DNA of 64,000 nt from Sphingobacteriia bacterium (GTDB lineage Bacteria > Bacteroidota > Bacteroidia > Bacteroidales > UBA7960): assembly GCA_011390575.1 (NCBI GenBank), contig JAABSE010000006.1:1-64000 (forward strand). The letters are read 5' to 3'. Every line of letters starts with the position of its first letter. The first letter of the stretch is position 1. This document shows, piece after piece, positions 1 to 9,691 of the stretch. The notes under the pieces are model-generated. The model did not search any database and had not been told where the DNA came from. It was given only the letters and a program-made list of their open reading frames with translations. A program made the translations under genes and the position numbers.

Positions 1-246
1 GTTGCTGATATTTCGCTAACCCCCGACATCCAAATCTTCCCCAACCCGGCCACCGGGATCGTACAGATTACCGGTCTTGAAGAATACCAGTCCTATCAAC
101 TTCAAATTCTGGACTTATCAGGGAGGCTTCTTACAAAAAGCCATTCTTCTCCATTTGTCAACCTTGGAAAATTGCCGGCAGGGGTTTATTTGCTCCGGAT
201 TTCCGGAAAAGACTTTCAACTCACCCGCAAAATCATCAGGCAGTAA
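1..246 (+). CDS. C-terminal end of a T9SS-secreted protein (type A sorting domain), truncated by window start
   Basis: Frame 1 reads ...IQIFPNPATGIVQITGLEEYQSYQLQILDLSGRLLTKSHSSPFVNLGKLPAGVYLLRISGKDFQLTRKIIRQ*; FPNP...G.Y.L.i....kiir pattern is typical of T9SS CTDs. Confidence 0.85.
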   Translation, partial: VADISLTPDIQIFPNPATGIVQITGLEEYQSYQLQILDLSGRLLTKSHSSPFVNLGKLPAGVYLLRISGKDFQLTRKIIRQ

Positions 247-740
247 AAGGCTTTAAAGATTCGTATCCTGCTGACCAGGGCAAAGTCCGGTCCGGACTAC
301 AGTTCCGGCCCGGACTAATGATGTATACTGTACGATTTTGTGTATAGCGGATCCATACCTTGTTCACCGGAATTACCGGGTATGGGTTGATTGTGGCAGT
401 CATAGAAGCAGTATATCGTATAGGGATTTTTGTTTTATGTTTTTCGGCTAATGATAACCTATGATATTGGTTAGCTTTGTGCAAAGCAGATTCCCGGCCT
501 GATTGTCACGAAAAAACCACTTTGTGGTTTTTAAAACTGCGTCTCTGCGTCTTCGCGAGAGGAAAGGATTCTATGTATACGAGCATAATATCCAAAATTT
601 GACCCCTATTCTTATGATTCAAGCAAAGTTCCCTTTAAACTGAGTTCATTCCCGGGGATAAGGATTTTTCTTAATAATCTTCTCGCAATTTTGTAACAAT
701 TCCCCTTTCGGGCTTACTAAAGGAATAAACAGTTTTCAAC

Positions 741-1256
741 ATGATAGAAAAAGAGCTCAGGTTTAAGACGCTTGTCAGGGAAAATGAAGAACGAATCCGG
801 CGCATTTGCCGGTATTATGCCCCTACAGAGGAGGATCAGAACGACATGTACCAGGAGGTTTTGGTCAATATATGGAAAAGTCTGGACAGTTTCCGGGGCG
901 ACTCTGCCATGGGTACCTGGGTATACCGGGTGGCTGTAAACACCTCCCTGAGCTATTCGGGGCAACATTACAAACGGATGAAGCTCAACGTGGAAATGGG
1001 AAGTGAATACCTGCAAAATGCCTTTGTACAGGAGGATGAATACATGCTAAAGGAAGAGAAAATACAGGCGCTGCAGGCTGAGCTGAACCAGCTTTCCTTT
1101 ATCGATAAAGCCATTATGGGGCTGGTTATCGAAGGGCTTTCCACCAAAGACATCAGCGATATTATCGGCATCACCGAGTCCAATGTGAGGGTGAAAATCC
1201 ACCGCATTAAAAATGAACTGCGCAGCAAACTCAATACAAATTCAGAATCGTTTTAA
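741..1256 (+). CDS. RNA polymerase sigma factor, ECF/sigma-70 family
   Basis: Region 2 (DMYQEVLVNIWKSLDSFRGDSAMGTWVYRVAVNTSL) and region 4 HTH (GLSTKDISDIIGITESNVRVKIHRIKNELR). Confidence 0.92.
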   Translation: MIEKELRFKTLVRENEERIRRICRYYAPTEEDQNDMYQEVLVNIWKSLDSFRGDSAMGTWVYRVAVNTSLSYSGQHYKRMKLNVEMGSEYLQNAFVQEDEYMLKEEKIQALQAELNQLSFIDKAIMGLVIEGLSTKDISDIIGITESNVRVKIHRIKNELRSKLNTNSESF

Positions 1257-1274
1257 CCTATAACATTTATAATT

Positions 1275-1832
1275 ATGGAAAATATATCCCGAAATCCCGG
1301 AGAGATGGAAAGCTTCGTATCCCGGCTTAAGAAGCAGGATAGCTACAACCTGCAACTGGGCAAGGTGCTCAAGAGATTTTATATCATTATGGTGGTTTTT
1401 TATATTCTTTTGATGGTAGTCAATCCCTTCTCTGATTTGTCTATCCTGCATAGGGTTATTGGACTGCTTTTTGTTTTGGCCTTTTCCTGGTTTGCCATGC
1501 TGTTCTCACGATATCAAAAAGACTTTCGGGATGTGGATTACGGTTTGCCTACATTGCAAATGATGCAGAATGTGGTGGAAAGGTATAAGTTCTCGCTGAA
1601 AACGATTCTTCAGTTGATCCCTCCCCTGGCGATGGTGGCCATTGCTCTCAGTCTTACAGTTTACCAGAGTACTAGTGCTGCCAATGCACTCTACCGGGTG
1701 TTGATGGTACAGTTGTTTTTCTTTTTGATTGCACTGGTGGCTGGCTATGCAGGCTACGAAGTATGGAAGGTGAAACACAAACCCCTTGTAGATCATGCCC
1801 GTGAGATGTTGAAGGAATTGGACAGGAAGTGA
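1275..1832 (+). CDS. Membrane protein of unknown function encoded directly downstream of the ECF sigma factor
   Basis: 185 aa, several hydrophobic stretches, 18 bp downstream of sigma factor gene. Confidence 0.7.
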   Translation: MENISRNPGEMESFVSRLKKQDSYNLQLGKVLKRFYIIMVVFYILLMVVNPFSDLSILHRVIGLLFVLAFSWFAMLFSRYQKDFRDVDYGLPTLQMMQNVVERYKFSLKTILQLIPPLAMVAIALSLTVYQSTSAANALYRVLMVQLFFFLIALVAGYAGYEVWKVKHKPLVDHAREMLKELDRK

Positions 1833-2209
1833 AAAGAGTATAGTGAAAAGAAAGTTGTAAGAAGATACCAGAGACCAGGGTAAAGGGCTTAAAGCTGAAA
1901 GCGCAAAGGTTTTTAGCGTAGCGGGGAAAGCAAATTTAACATATTTATTTCCAATTACCCTGGCAGGATGATAGCCTGAACAGGGACAAAGATTATCCAT
2001 GGCAACGGTGAGATTTTTTGAAGGATAGGAGTTGGTTTAAGGGTCGAATATTTCCGATGAGACCTCCAGTTTATGCCCTTAAAGATATTTACATGGTGAT
2101 TATGTTGTAATGTGTCATAATTACGGAAAATACGGAGTTTTGTAGCGTATGAGAAACTTATTTTTGCCGTGATAATTTGATCTAACCACCAACAAAAATA
2201 TTGTTTACA

Positions 2210-2590
2210 ATGAATGAGTCAAAAGCCTTTTATGACAAGGATTCCGGAGCTGCTATCGGACATTTTGCAGGTTTTTTGAAGCCTGAAGAATTTAAAACCA
2301 TTGCAGAGGAGTTGCATGTCATCAGAAAAAATAACAATTCCCAAAAGCAATTGAATAACATTGAGCAGATGAGGGTACTTACTGCCGATGTTCAGAAATG
2401 GCTCAATGATGTATGGTTTCCCAAAGCCAAACAGGGTGGGTTGAAATATTTTGCCTTTGTAGTGCCCAAAGATGTATTTGGTAAAATGAGTATGGAGAAT
2501 GCCAATAAAGATACTTCCGTTACCAGTGGGATAGAAATTCAGTACTTCCAGACCGAGACCGAAGCGAAAGCATGGTTAAAGTCGAAGTAA
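2210..2590 (+). CDS. Hypothetical protein, possibly STAS/SpoIIAA-like
   Basis: ORF MNESKAFYDKDSGAAIGHFAGFLKPEEFKTIAEELH...; ATG at 2210 chosen over TTG at 2201. Confidence 0.65.
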   Translation: MNESKAFYDKDSGAAIGHFAGFLKPEEFKTIAEELHVIRKNNNSQKQLNNIEQMRVLTADVQKWLNDVWFPKAKQGGLKYFAFVVPKDVFGKMSMENANKDTSVTSGIEIQYFQTETEAKAWLKSK

Positions 2591-2851
2591 TTGCGTTTTC
2601 CTGGATTAGTTGAGGTTGCCAGCTGGGGTTTGTCAGTGGGCAACCTCAATGTATTTTCACTTTTCTCGTCCAACACAAAATAAAACCCATCTTACACATG
2701 AATCCTTCCCCCTAATACCCCAATGCAAAAACAACCCAACTACATAGTATGTGCATCACTACGCACATGCCCGGGAAGAAGAGCACCAAATTGTTCATAT
2801 TGCAAAGGCTAATGGGGGTTAAACCGCCAATCCGTAATCCACAATTCCTCC

Positions 2852-3499
2852 CTAAATCTTCACAATTTTATGCTTGATGGCATACACCACCAGTTCGGCG
2901 GTGCTGTTGATTTTGAGCTTTTTCATGATGTTGGATTTGTGCGCTTCTACGGTACGCACGCTGATATGGAGATTGTCGGCCAGTTGCTGGTTGGTCATTC
3001 CTTTGGTGATGGCCTGCAGAATTTCGGTTTCGCGCTCGGTAAGTTTGTTGTTCTGCCCTTCTTTTTTGGTTTTGCTTTTCAGGAAATTTTCAATGAGAAT
3101 TTCGGAAACAAACCCTTTGCTGTAATGTTCGCCTTTTACCACTGTGTGAATGGCTTCGATAAGCTGTCCGGGTTTGAAGTTTTTGGGAACGTATGCCATG
3201 GCTCCGGCCTCAAAACCGGTTACTATCATATCTTCACTTACAGAAGAGGAGTGGAGAACTACCTTGGTGGCCGGGAATTCTGAAATGATTTTTTTGGTCA
3301 GCTCAATGCCATCAATACCGGGAAGGATTACATCCAGAATGACCACATCAGGTCTGAGGTCTTTGATTTTCTGGTAGGCTTCTTCGCCGTCTCCGGCAAC
3401 ACCTACCAGTTTAATGTCAGGAACTTTTGAAAATATTTGCCGGGCAGCCAGTACAATCAAATCATGATCGTCAACAACAAGTACCTTTATTTTATCCAT
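2852..3499 (-). CDS. LuxR/NarL-family response regulator
   Basis: Receiver domain (VLVVDDHDLIVLAAR...DVVILDVILPGIDG) and C-terminal LuxR HTH (LTERETEILQAITKGMTNQQLADNLHISVRTVEAHKSNIMKKL). Confidence 0.93.
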   Translation of the reverse strand: MDKIKVLVVDDHDLIVLAARQIFSKVPDIKLVGVAGDGEEAYQKIKDLRPDVVILDVILPGIDGIELTKKIISEFPATKVVLHSSSVSEDMIVTGFEAGAMAYVPKNFKPGQLIEAIHTVVKGEHYSKGFVSEILIENFLKSKTKKEGQNNKLTERETEILQAITKGMTNQQLADNLHISVRTVEAHKSNIMKKLKINSTAELVVYAIKHKIVKI

Positions 3500-3630
3500 T
3501 GTAAAGCCAACTTTATATTTTTGTCTCCAAAACTGTTAATCTACAGACAAATTTAGTAAAAAATATTATTAAAGCCTAAAATATTTAATTTAGATAAAAA
3601 CAGGCAATTTGTTAAGAGGACTTTTGTTAC

Positions 3631-4869
3631 CTATTCGTATCGCAAGGATTCGATGGGGTCGAGTTTTGATGCTTTGGCTGCCGGATAGTAACCTGCTGCA
3701 AGCCCTACCAGGAAACACACGGTTACCCCCATAAAAATCCATAGCCAGGGAACAATAAAGGGGTTGCCGATAAAATAAGAAATGATGTTCCCCACGAGTA
3801 TCCCGAAAATAATTCCTACCAGACCTCCCAATTGACAAATAACCACAGCTTCGGCCAGAAACTGTTGTTTGATGGTTTGGCGTGTGGCTCCCAGGGCTTT
3901 GCGAATGCCTATTTCGCGGGTGCGTTCGGTAACTGATACAAGCATGATATTCATCAGGCCAATGGCGGCCCCCAGCAAGGTGATAATACCGATAATGGTG
4001 GCTGCCCCGGTAACCATTCCCAGGTTTTCAATGAGCATACGGGCAATATTGTCGCTTTTGCTTACATCAAAGTTGTTGGTTTCGTTGGGCCGCAACCCCC
4101 TGACAATTCTGAACAAGCCGGTAGCTTCTCCGATGGCCGTTTCCAGGTCGGCAATGTTGTCGGTGCTTACGTTTACGGTATAGTTCATGTTGGGTCGCGA
4201 AAAGTTTTGCCTTGCCGATACTACCGGGATGATGCAAACCAAATCGTTGCTGAATCCAAAACTCGCTCCTCTTTCTTTAAGCACTCCGATTACCTGGTAC
4301 CTCTTGTTGCTGATGGAAATGAACGAACCCAGCGGGTTTTCATTGTTTTTAAACAGGCTGCCAACCAGTTGCGAGCCAATAATCACCACGTTGGCTCCGG
4401 TTTCCTGTTCGTGATTGGAAAAGTTTCTTCCCCGATCAAGCTCAACACCTGAGGTTACAAGGTAGTTGTCATCCGAGCCGGTGACGTTGATGTTGGGATT
4501 GGTTTCTTCCGAGCCAAACCTAACTGTTGCGGTGCTGGTACCCCAAACCGAAACAGAAACGCTGGCAGGAAACTGAAACTCTTCCTTAAACCGCATGGCC
4601 TCTTCAAAGGAGATGTTCCTGAACGACTGGGGTCTGCCGCCACCCATTACGCGCATTTCGCGGTTTCGGATGGAAAAGCTGTTGGATCCCAGACGGGCAA
4701 AACTCGAGGTGATAGAAACTTTGATGGATTCAATGGAGGTAAGAATACCCACCAGTGCCATGATACCAAAGGCAATGATTAGTATCGTGAGCAAGGTGCG
4801 CAGTTTGTGGCTGCGAATAGAGCTCAGTGAAACCTTAAAATTCTCGGTGGTGACTATCCTTTTCTTCAT
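3631..4869 (-). CDS. ABC transporter permease, MacB/FtsX-like
   Basis: N-terminal TM plus periplasmic domain and C-terminal FtsX domain ([36 protein letters not shown]). Confidence 0.9.
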   Translation of the reverse strand: MKKRIVTTENFKVSLSSIRSHKLRTLLTILIIAFGIMALVGILTSIESIKVSITSSFARLGSNSFSIRNREMRVMGGGRPQSFRNISFEEAMRFKEEFQFPASVSVSVWGTSTATVRFGSEETNPNINVTGSDDNYLVTSGVELDRGRNFSNHEQETGANVVIIGSQLVGSLFKNNENPLGSFISISNKRYQVIGVLKERGASFGFSNDLVCIIPVVSARQNFSRPNMNYTVNVSTDNIADLETAIGEATGLFRIVRGLRPNETNNFDVSKSDNIARMLIENLGMVTGAATIIGIITLLGAAIGLMNIMLVSVTERTREIGIRKALGATRQTIKQQFLAEAVVICQLGGLVGIIFGILVGNIISYFIGNPFIVPWLWIFMGVTVCFLVGLAAGYYPAAKASKLDPIESLRYE

Positions 4870-4878
4870 GGTTCAGGG

Positions 4879-5529
4879 TTAGAGTTTGTTTCCAAATGCC
4901 AGGTCTCCGGCATCTCCCAGTCCGGGAACGATATACCCTTTGGCGGTGAGCTCATCGTCTACGGCTCCCAGCCACATGGTAAAACTTCCTGAGGGCATGT
5001 GTTTTTTTACGTGTTCTACTCCTTCAACGCTGGCAAGTATCGATACGATATGTGTATGAGCCGGCTTGCCTTTGGAAAGCAATTCCTTGTAAGTAAGAAC
5101 CATAGAACCGCCGGTAGCCAGCATAGGGTCTGAAAGGATAAGAATCTTATTGTCCAGCGAAGGGCATGAAGCGTATTCGATCTGAATAGTAAAGCTACCG
5201 TTTTTGTGGTGTTTCCTGTAGGCTGAGATGAAGGAATTTTCGGCCTGGTCAAAAAAATTGAGCAAACCGTTGTGCATTGGTAAACCTGCTCTTAATATGG
5301 TGGCAATTACGGGTTGTTCTTTCAGAACTTTACAGTTGGCTTCGCCCAGAGAGGTGACTACCTCCTTTTCTTCCCATGGCAGCTGTTTGCTGATTTCATA
5401 GGCAAAAATCTCCCCCAGTCTTTCCATGTTTTTCCTGAAGCGCATACTGTCCTTCTGAATCTCAATGTCACGCGCCTCCGCGATATATTGGTTCAGAAGC
5501 GAATTTTGATTTCCCAATATGTGTACCAT
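4879..5529 (-). CDS. upp: Uracil phosphoribosyltransferase
   Basis: PRPP-binding ILSDPMLATGGSM, C-terminal PGLGDAGDLAFGN. Confidence 0.9.
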   Translation of the reverse strand: MVHILGNQNSLLNQYIAEARDIEIQKDSMRFRKNMERLGEIFAYEISKQLPWEEKEVVTSLGEANCKVLKEQPVIATILRAGLPMHNGLLNFFDQAENSFISAYRKHHKNGSFTIQIEYASCPSLDNKILILSDPMLATGGSMVLTYKELLSKGKPAHTHIVSILASVEGVEHVKKHMPSGSFTMWLGAVDDELTAKGYIVPGLGDAGDLAFGNKL

Positions 5530-5565
5530 ATGTGATAAGATTAGGTGTTTATCTGGTTATACCCG

Positions 5566-6504
5566 TTATTTTTTTGCCAGAAAATACCATTTGGCAAAGG
5601 GTTTTAGCAAGAACGGAAAATGATTGATTTCTATCTGTAAAAATACACATTCTTTTGAACCAAATCCACTATAAAAGCGTGCAAGATTTTTTTCCATACT
5701 TCCTTCAAAATCCAGGGTAATATTTTGTCCCGCATGTTCGCGGATATAACTGTCGATAATAGCAGACATGGCACCGTTTTCCCGTGCCTCAGGGGTACTG
5801 CCCGAAAAAAGAAGAATAGCTTTTTTATGGCTGAAAACAAACACAATGCCTGCACAGAAGGTGTTTTGTGCATTGTAGGCACTGTAAACTTTGGTGTCGC
5901 CCCGGTGTATGCCTGAATAAATCAAATGTTTCAGGGTTTCATACTGGGCAGGTGTGAACGGCGATAGTTGCTTCCCTTTGTTATTTTTAAAGGCTTCGAT
6001 GACAGAAACAGGGTCCGCATTGGGTGTAACAAATACCCTTTCTTTTTCTGATTTTTTGATGTTTCTGCGGGTTTGCCCCGAATAACCCTTCCGGATTTCT
6101 TCGTAAGGGGCAATCAGATCCAGTTCATATGTTTTTCTTTGGTGGGTTGCTCCCTTAATGGCAGGGCCTGTTGGGTTGAACGTGTTAAGGTTGAGGATTA
6201 CATACCAGTAATCAGAGGGTATGGCCGATATAAATGCATTCAGCAGATTCTCGTCTACCGGGAAGGAAGAAAACACTCCCAGCTGCTGCACGAAGATCGG
6301 CTGAAGGATATAGTTAATACCGTATTTGGTTTTCCCGGGCAACGGCATTACGGCCTCATAATCGCCATATACCAATGCATCCCAGGAAGGAGAAACCTGA
6401 TTTAAATAAAAGCTGTAAGGGTATATCAATCCATTGATTGCATTTTCGATACAATGGTCCCATTTATCAAAATCTATGTGAACGTGTTTTTTGAATTTAA
6501 TCAT
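5566..6504 (-). CDS. FemAB/GNAT-like acyltransferase domain protein
   Basis: YSGQTRRNIKKSEKE ... GAMSAIIDSYIREHAGQNITLDFEGSMEKNLARFYSGFG, typical of FemAB-like GNAT proteins. Confidence 0.6.
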   Translation of the reverse strand: MIKFKKHVHIDFDKWDHCIENAINGLIYPYSFYLNQVSPSWDALVYGDYEAVMPLPGKTKYGINYILQPIFVQQLGVFSSFPVDENLLNAFISAIPSDYWYVILNLNTFNPTGPAIKGATHQRKTYELDLIAPYEEIRKGYSGQTRRNIKKSEKERVFVTPNADPVSVIEAFKNNKGKQLSPFTPAQYETLKHLIYSGIHRGDTKVYSAYNAQNTFCAGIVFVFSHKKAILLFSGSTPEARENGAMSAIIDSYIREHAGQNITLDFEGSMEKNLARFYSGFGSKECVFLQIEINHFPFLLKPFAKWYFLAKK

Positions 6505-6540
6505 AATGCTTATCGGATTATCACAATGGGTAACGTCACA

Positions 6541-7869
6541 TCAGGGTTTTGGTTCGCTGAGAATATGCTCAATTAATTCGGAATAAATTCTGCGCCAGCC
6601 TTTCCATTGTCCATGTTCGCTTAGGCTATCGTTGTGCCAGAGCGTTATCAGGGTTCCGTCAGCCTTTTTTACGGCATCTGCTATCTCCTTTGCTTTTGCT
6701 ATGGCATCTTCAGGTTTTAGTTTCATGTAGTCGCGTAGAGTTCCGTCCATGATAGCGGTAGGGTATACTTTGAGTCTTGTTTCTGCCTCCATGGAGAGAT
6801 CGAAAAAAGTAAAGGGGGTGCAGGTTCCGGCTCTGAAACCGGTATGCGATGCAAAGCCCATGGAAAAATCATTCTTGATGCCTGTTTTTAGCAGGTTCTG
6901 ATAGGTTTGGGGCATCTTCAGCTTCAGATAATGTTGCCGGCTGTTCTTTACCGGTCGGTTGAGGATCCCCGATAGCAGTTCGGTTTCTTCCTTCAACCGG
7001 TATTCTTTAAAATTAGAAGCATAAGAAGGGTGTACGCCTGTTTCGGCATAGTCACCCACGGTTTTTACCAGCGTCTGAAAAGTGCGTGAATGGATGGAAA
7101 TGTTTTTGTCTTTGGGCCCATACTGGCCACATAGGAAAAAATATACGGGTTTGAGCCGGTATTTTTTCTGCAGCTGTAGCTGAAACTCATAAGTATCGAA
7201 AGGATCCTGTCGTTTCCCGCTAATAGTTTCCAGGCGGTAACGCAAATTCGAAAAATTAAAAGTAAAGATATCTTTGGCAAATAAAAACAGGTTTCTTGAC
7301 ACCCCTTTTCCTTTGTAGGCATATGCCACATCAATGTCGTAGGTGGGAATAAAGGTGAAGTTGTTTTTACGGGGTTCCAGGAAAGGAAAAATCTCCAGCA
7401 ACTTTTTTTGCATTTGTTTTGCCTGCAAATCAATAACAGGAATATCGAGAAAACCCTGTTGGTAGGCTATGCTTTGGTCGGCTTCAAAACGTCCGTGCCG
7501 GTCCTCCAGAAAGGGCAGATATTCTTCATACCGGCTAAGCAGATAAAAGGATGAGGAGAAAATGTCGAAGCCAAGGTCGCAAACTACATCTGTGCGCGTA
7601 AGAGGAAACAGCACAGGGAAGTCATCTTTTTTTTGCACCTGGGGCACAAAATCTCTGATTCCTTTTTCCTGCAAAAGCCCTGAAGGGTAAACTTTAAGTG
7701 CTGCTCCCGGGAGCTCTCGTCCGGAATAGTTGATTTTCCCGCCCCTGAAATTAAGAAACTCTTCACTGGAGTTGGTAACCTTGTAGTCAAAACCACAGAT
7801 GTCGCGCAGCAATGTTTTGGCTATATACTGAATCCTGTTGTTGATCCTGGGAGTAAAGAGTAAAATCAT
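6541..7869 (-). CDS. Polysaccharide deacetylase-like protein
   Basis: FIPTYDIDVAYAYKGKG..., ETGVHPSYAS, WHNDSLSE motifs of a deacetylase-like fold. Confidence 0.65.
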   Translation of the reverse strand: MILLFTPRINNRIQYIAKTLLRDICGFDYKVTNSSEEFLNFRGGKINYSGRELPGAALKVYPSGLLQEKGIRDFVPQVQKKDDFPVLFPLTRTDVVCDLGFDIFSSSFYLLSRYEEYLPFLEDRHGRFEADQSIAYQQGFLDIPVIDLQAKQMQKKLLEIFPFLEPRKNNFTFIPTYDIDVAYAYKGKGVSRNLFLFAKDIFTFNFSNLRYRLETISGKRQDPFDTYEFQLQLQKKYRLKPVYFFLCGQYGPKDKNISIHSRTFQTLVKTVGDYAETGVHPSYASNFKEYRLKEETELLSGILNRPVKNSRQHYLKLKMPQTYQNLLKTGIKNDFSMGFASHTGFRAGTCTPFTFFDLSMEAETRLKVYPTAIMDGTLRDYMKLKPEDAIAKAKEIADAVKKADGTLITLWHNDSLSEHGQWKGWRRIYSELIEHILSEPKP

Positions 7870-7909
7870 GAGAGAAACAAGCTAAAAACAGGTAAAGATA
7901 AAAGATATT

Positions 7910-8626
7910 TTACAGAGCACCTTCATCGGCAAAGCTAAAATAGCTGTCGCCTGCCACAATAATGTGGTCAAGTACGGGTAAATCAAGGAAAGAACCTGCG
8001 TTTTTGCATTTCTGGGTTATTTCATGGTCTTTTTTGCTGGGCAGGGTATTGCCGCTGGGGTGGTTATGGCAAAGAATGACCGATGAGGCATTGTCTTCCA
8101 GGGCGATTTTAAAAATTTTTTTGGGGTCTGCAACGGTTCCCGCCAGGCTTCCTTCGCTTATTTTATGGGTTCGTTTGATCATGTTTCCCCGGTTGAGGGT
8201 AATGATCCAGAATTCCTCATAATTGCTGTCGCTCAGAATAGGGTGCATCAATTCAAAGGCATCACGGCTGGAGGTGACTTTTCTTTTGCTGAGGCTGTCG
8301 CTGAGTCTTCTGCGGCGGCCCAGTTCCAGGGCCGCGATAATGTTGATGGCTTTGGCTTCTCCGATACCTTTAAATTTCATCATCTCTTTCACGCTCAGGC
8401 GCGATAGTTCATTGATGTTCTGGTTGACGGAGGCATAAATCTGCCGGGCAAGATCAACAGCGGAGTGTTCGCGGGTGCCTGAGCCAATCAGAATGGCCAG
8501 CAGTTCAACATCACTAAGGGCAGTGGCTGTTTTGGCCAGGAGTTTTTCCCTGGGGCGGTCGTCTTCTGCCAGCGATTTGATTTTGTTGGGGTTGCTTTTT
8601 GAGTTTAAATCAGCTTTTTCGCTCAT
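7910..8626 (-). CDS. radC: RadC/JAB-domain DNA repair protein
   Basis: C-terminal VILCHNHPSGNTLPSKKDHEITQKCKNAG..LDHIIVAG; N-terminal HhH-like region. Confidence 0.93.
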   Translation of the reverse strand: MSEKADLNSKSNPNKIKSLAEDDRPREKLLAKTATALSDVELLAILIGSGTREHSAVDLARQIYASVNQNINELSRLSVKEMMKFKGIGEAKAINIIAALELGRRRRLSDSLSKRKVTSSRDAFELMHPILSDSNYEEFWIITLNRGNMIKRTHKISEGSLAGTVADPKKIFKIALEDNASSVILCHNHPSGNTLPSKKDHEITQKCKNAGSFLDLPVLDHIIVAGDSYFSFADEGAL

Positions 8627-8668
8627 GAGTTCTATGATTTAAGCTAATTTAATACTATCGGAGCAAAT

Positions 8669-8702
8669 AAAAAAAGGTTTTTGACGTATCAAAAACCTTT
8701 TT
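8669..8702. terminator. Rho-independent terminator-like hairpin
   Basis: AAAAAAGGTTTTTG acgtat CAAAAACCTTTTT. Confidence 0.6.
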
Positions 8703-8705
8703 CGT

Positions 8706-8776
8706 AGCCCGTAGGGGATTCGAACCCCTGCTACCAGGATGAAAACCTGGCGTCCTAACCCCTAGACGAACGGGCC
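8706..8776 (-). tRNA. tRNA-Glu (UUC)
   Basis: Reverse complement GGCCCGTTCGTCTAGGGGTTAGGACGCCAGGTTTTCATCCTGGTAGCAGGGGTTCGAATCCCCTACGGGCT; anticodon TTC, complete cloverleaf. Confidence 0.93.
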
Positions 8777-8848
8777 GCTGTTAGTAAAGCAGTGCAAAAT
8801 TATATTTTTTTCTTATGGAAAAAATATTTTTTTGCGGTTACTGCTTAT

Positions 8849-9100
8849 TTATAATTTGTTTACGTAAAGGGTTAACTTAGATTTGAGGTTAGAAGCCTTA
8901 TTCTTATGAATAACGTTCTTCTTGGCCAGTTTGTCAAGCAAAGCAACTACTTTGGGAAGACTTTCCTGAGCCTGCGTTTTGTCAGTGGTGTTCCTCAGTT
9001 TTCTTACCGCATTGCGGGTAGTTTTTGCGTAATAGCGATTGCGCAATCTTTTGGCATTGTTTGACCTGATCCTCTTTAATGCTGATTTATGGTTGGCCAT
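8849..9100 (-). CDS. rpsT: 30S ribosomal protein S20
   Basis: [36 protein letters not shown]...[13 protein letters not shown]. Confidence 0.95.
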   Translation of the reverse strand: MANHKSALKRIRSNNAKRLRNRYYAKTTRNAVRKLRNTTDKTQAQESLPKVVALLDKLAKKNVIHKNKASNLKSKLTLYVNKL

Positions 9101-9148
9101 AGTTGAAAAATTTACTGTAATTAAATGCTTTAAATAATGATTTATTGT

Positions 9149-9219
9149 AGCCCGTAGGGGATTCGAACCCCTGCTACCAGGATGAAAACCTGGCGTCCTA
9201 ACCCCTAGACGAACGGGCC
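9149..9219 (-). tRNA. tRNA-Glu (UUC), second copy
   Basis: Apparently identical sequence to the copy at 8706-8776; anticodon TTC. Confidence 0.93.
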
Positions 9220-9691
9220 TTGCAAAAAGGAGTGCAAATTTAAAACAATTTTTATTCCCCGCAAAACAATTTGAAATAATTTTTTAAATTCACCCATAAA
9301 AGCTCTTGGCTCAGGGGTTTATTGCGGCAAAAGTAGCGTTTATTTGTGAATAATATCCTATGTATTTGCAGTTATCTGCCCGATAACCATAATCCTTTGA
9401 TTAAACTGAGATTCTATAAATGGGTGGCAAGAGATGAATTTTATTGGAAAACCCTCAATTACTTCTGATTTCTTCGGTTATATTCACTGTAAATTGCTAC
9501 CTTTGCACCGCTGAAGAATGGAATGGAAAAAAAATGTCAGAAATTATCAAAAAATGCGAAACTCAGCGCATCAATACACGTAAATAATGTAAGTACTAAA
9601 TAATTTTTTTATATATTTGTACTGATTTTAGTAGTATTAAGCAAAGAATTCAACAAAAACTCAATCAACGGAGACTAAAATTAATAATAAA

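Noticed and set aside
520-580. CTGCGTCTCTGCGTCTTCGCGAGAG-type sequence
   Set aside because: Resembles a common dispersed extragenic repeat seen in many bacteria; one copy here, nothing further supportable.
2609-2650. Inverted repeat TTGAGGTTGCC...GGCAACCTCAA
   Set aside because: Probably a simple transcription terminator-like hairpin after the 2210-2590 gene; no T-tract and no further structure.
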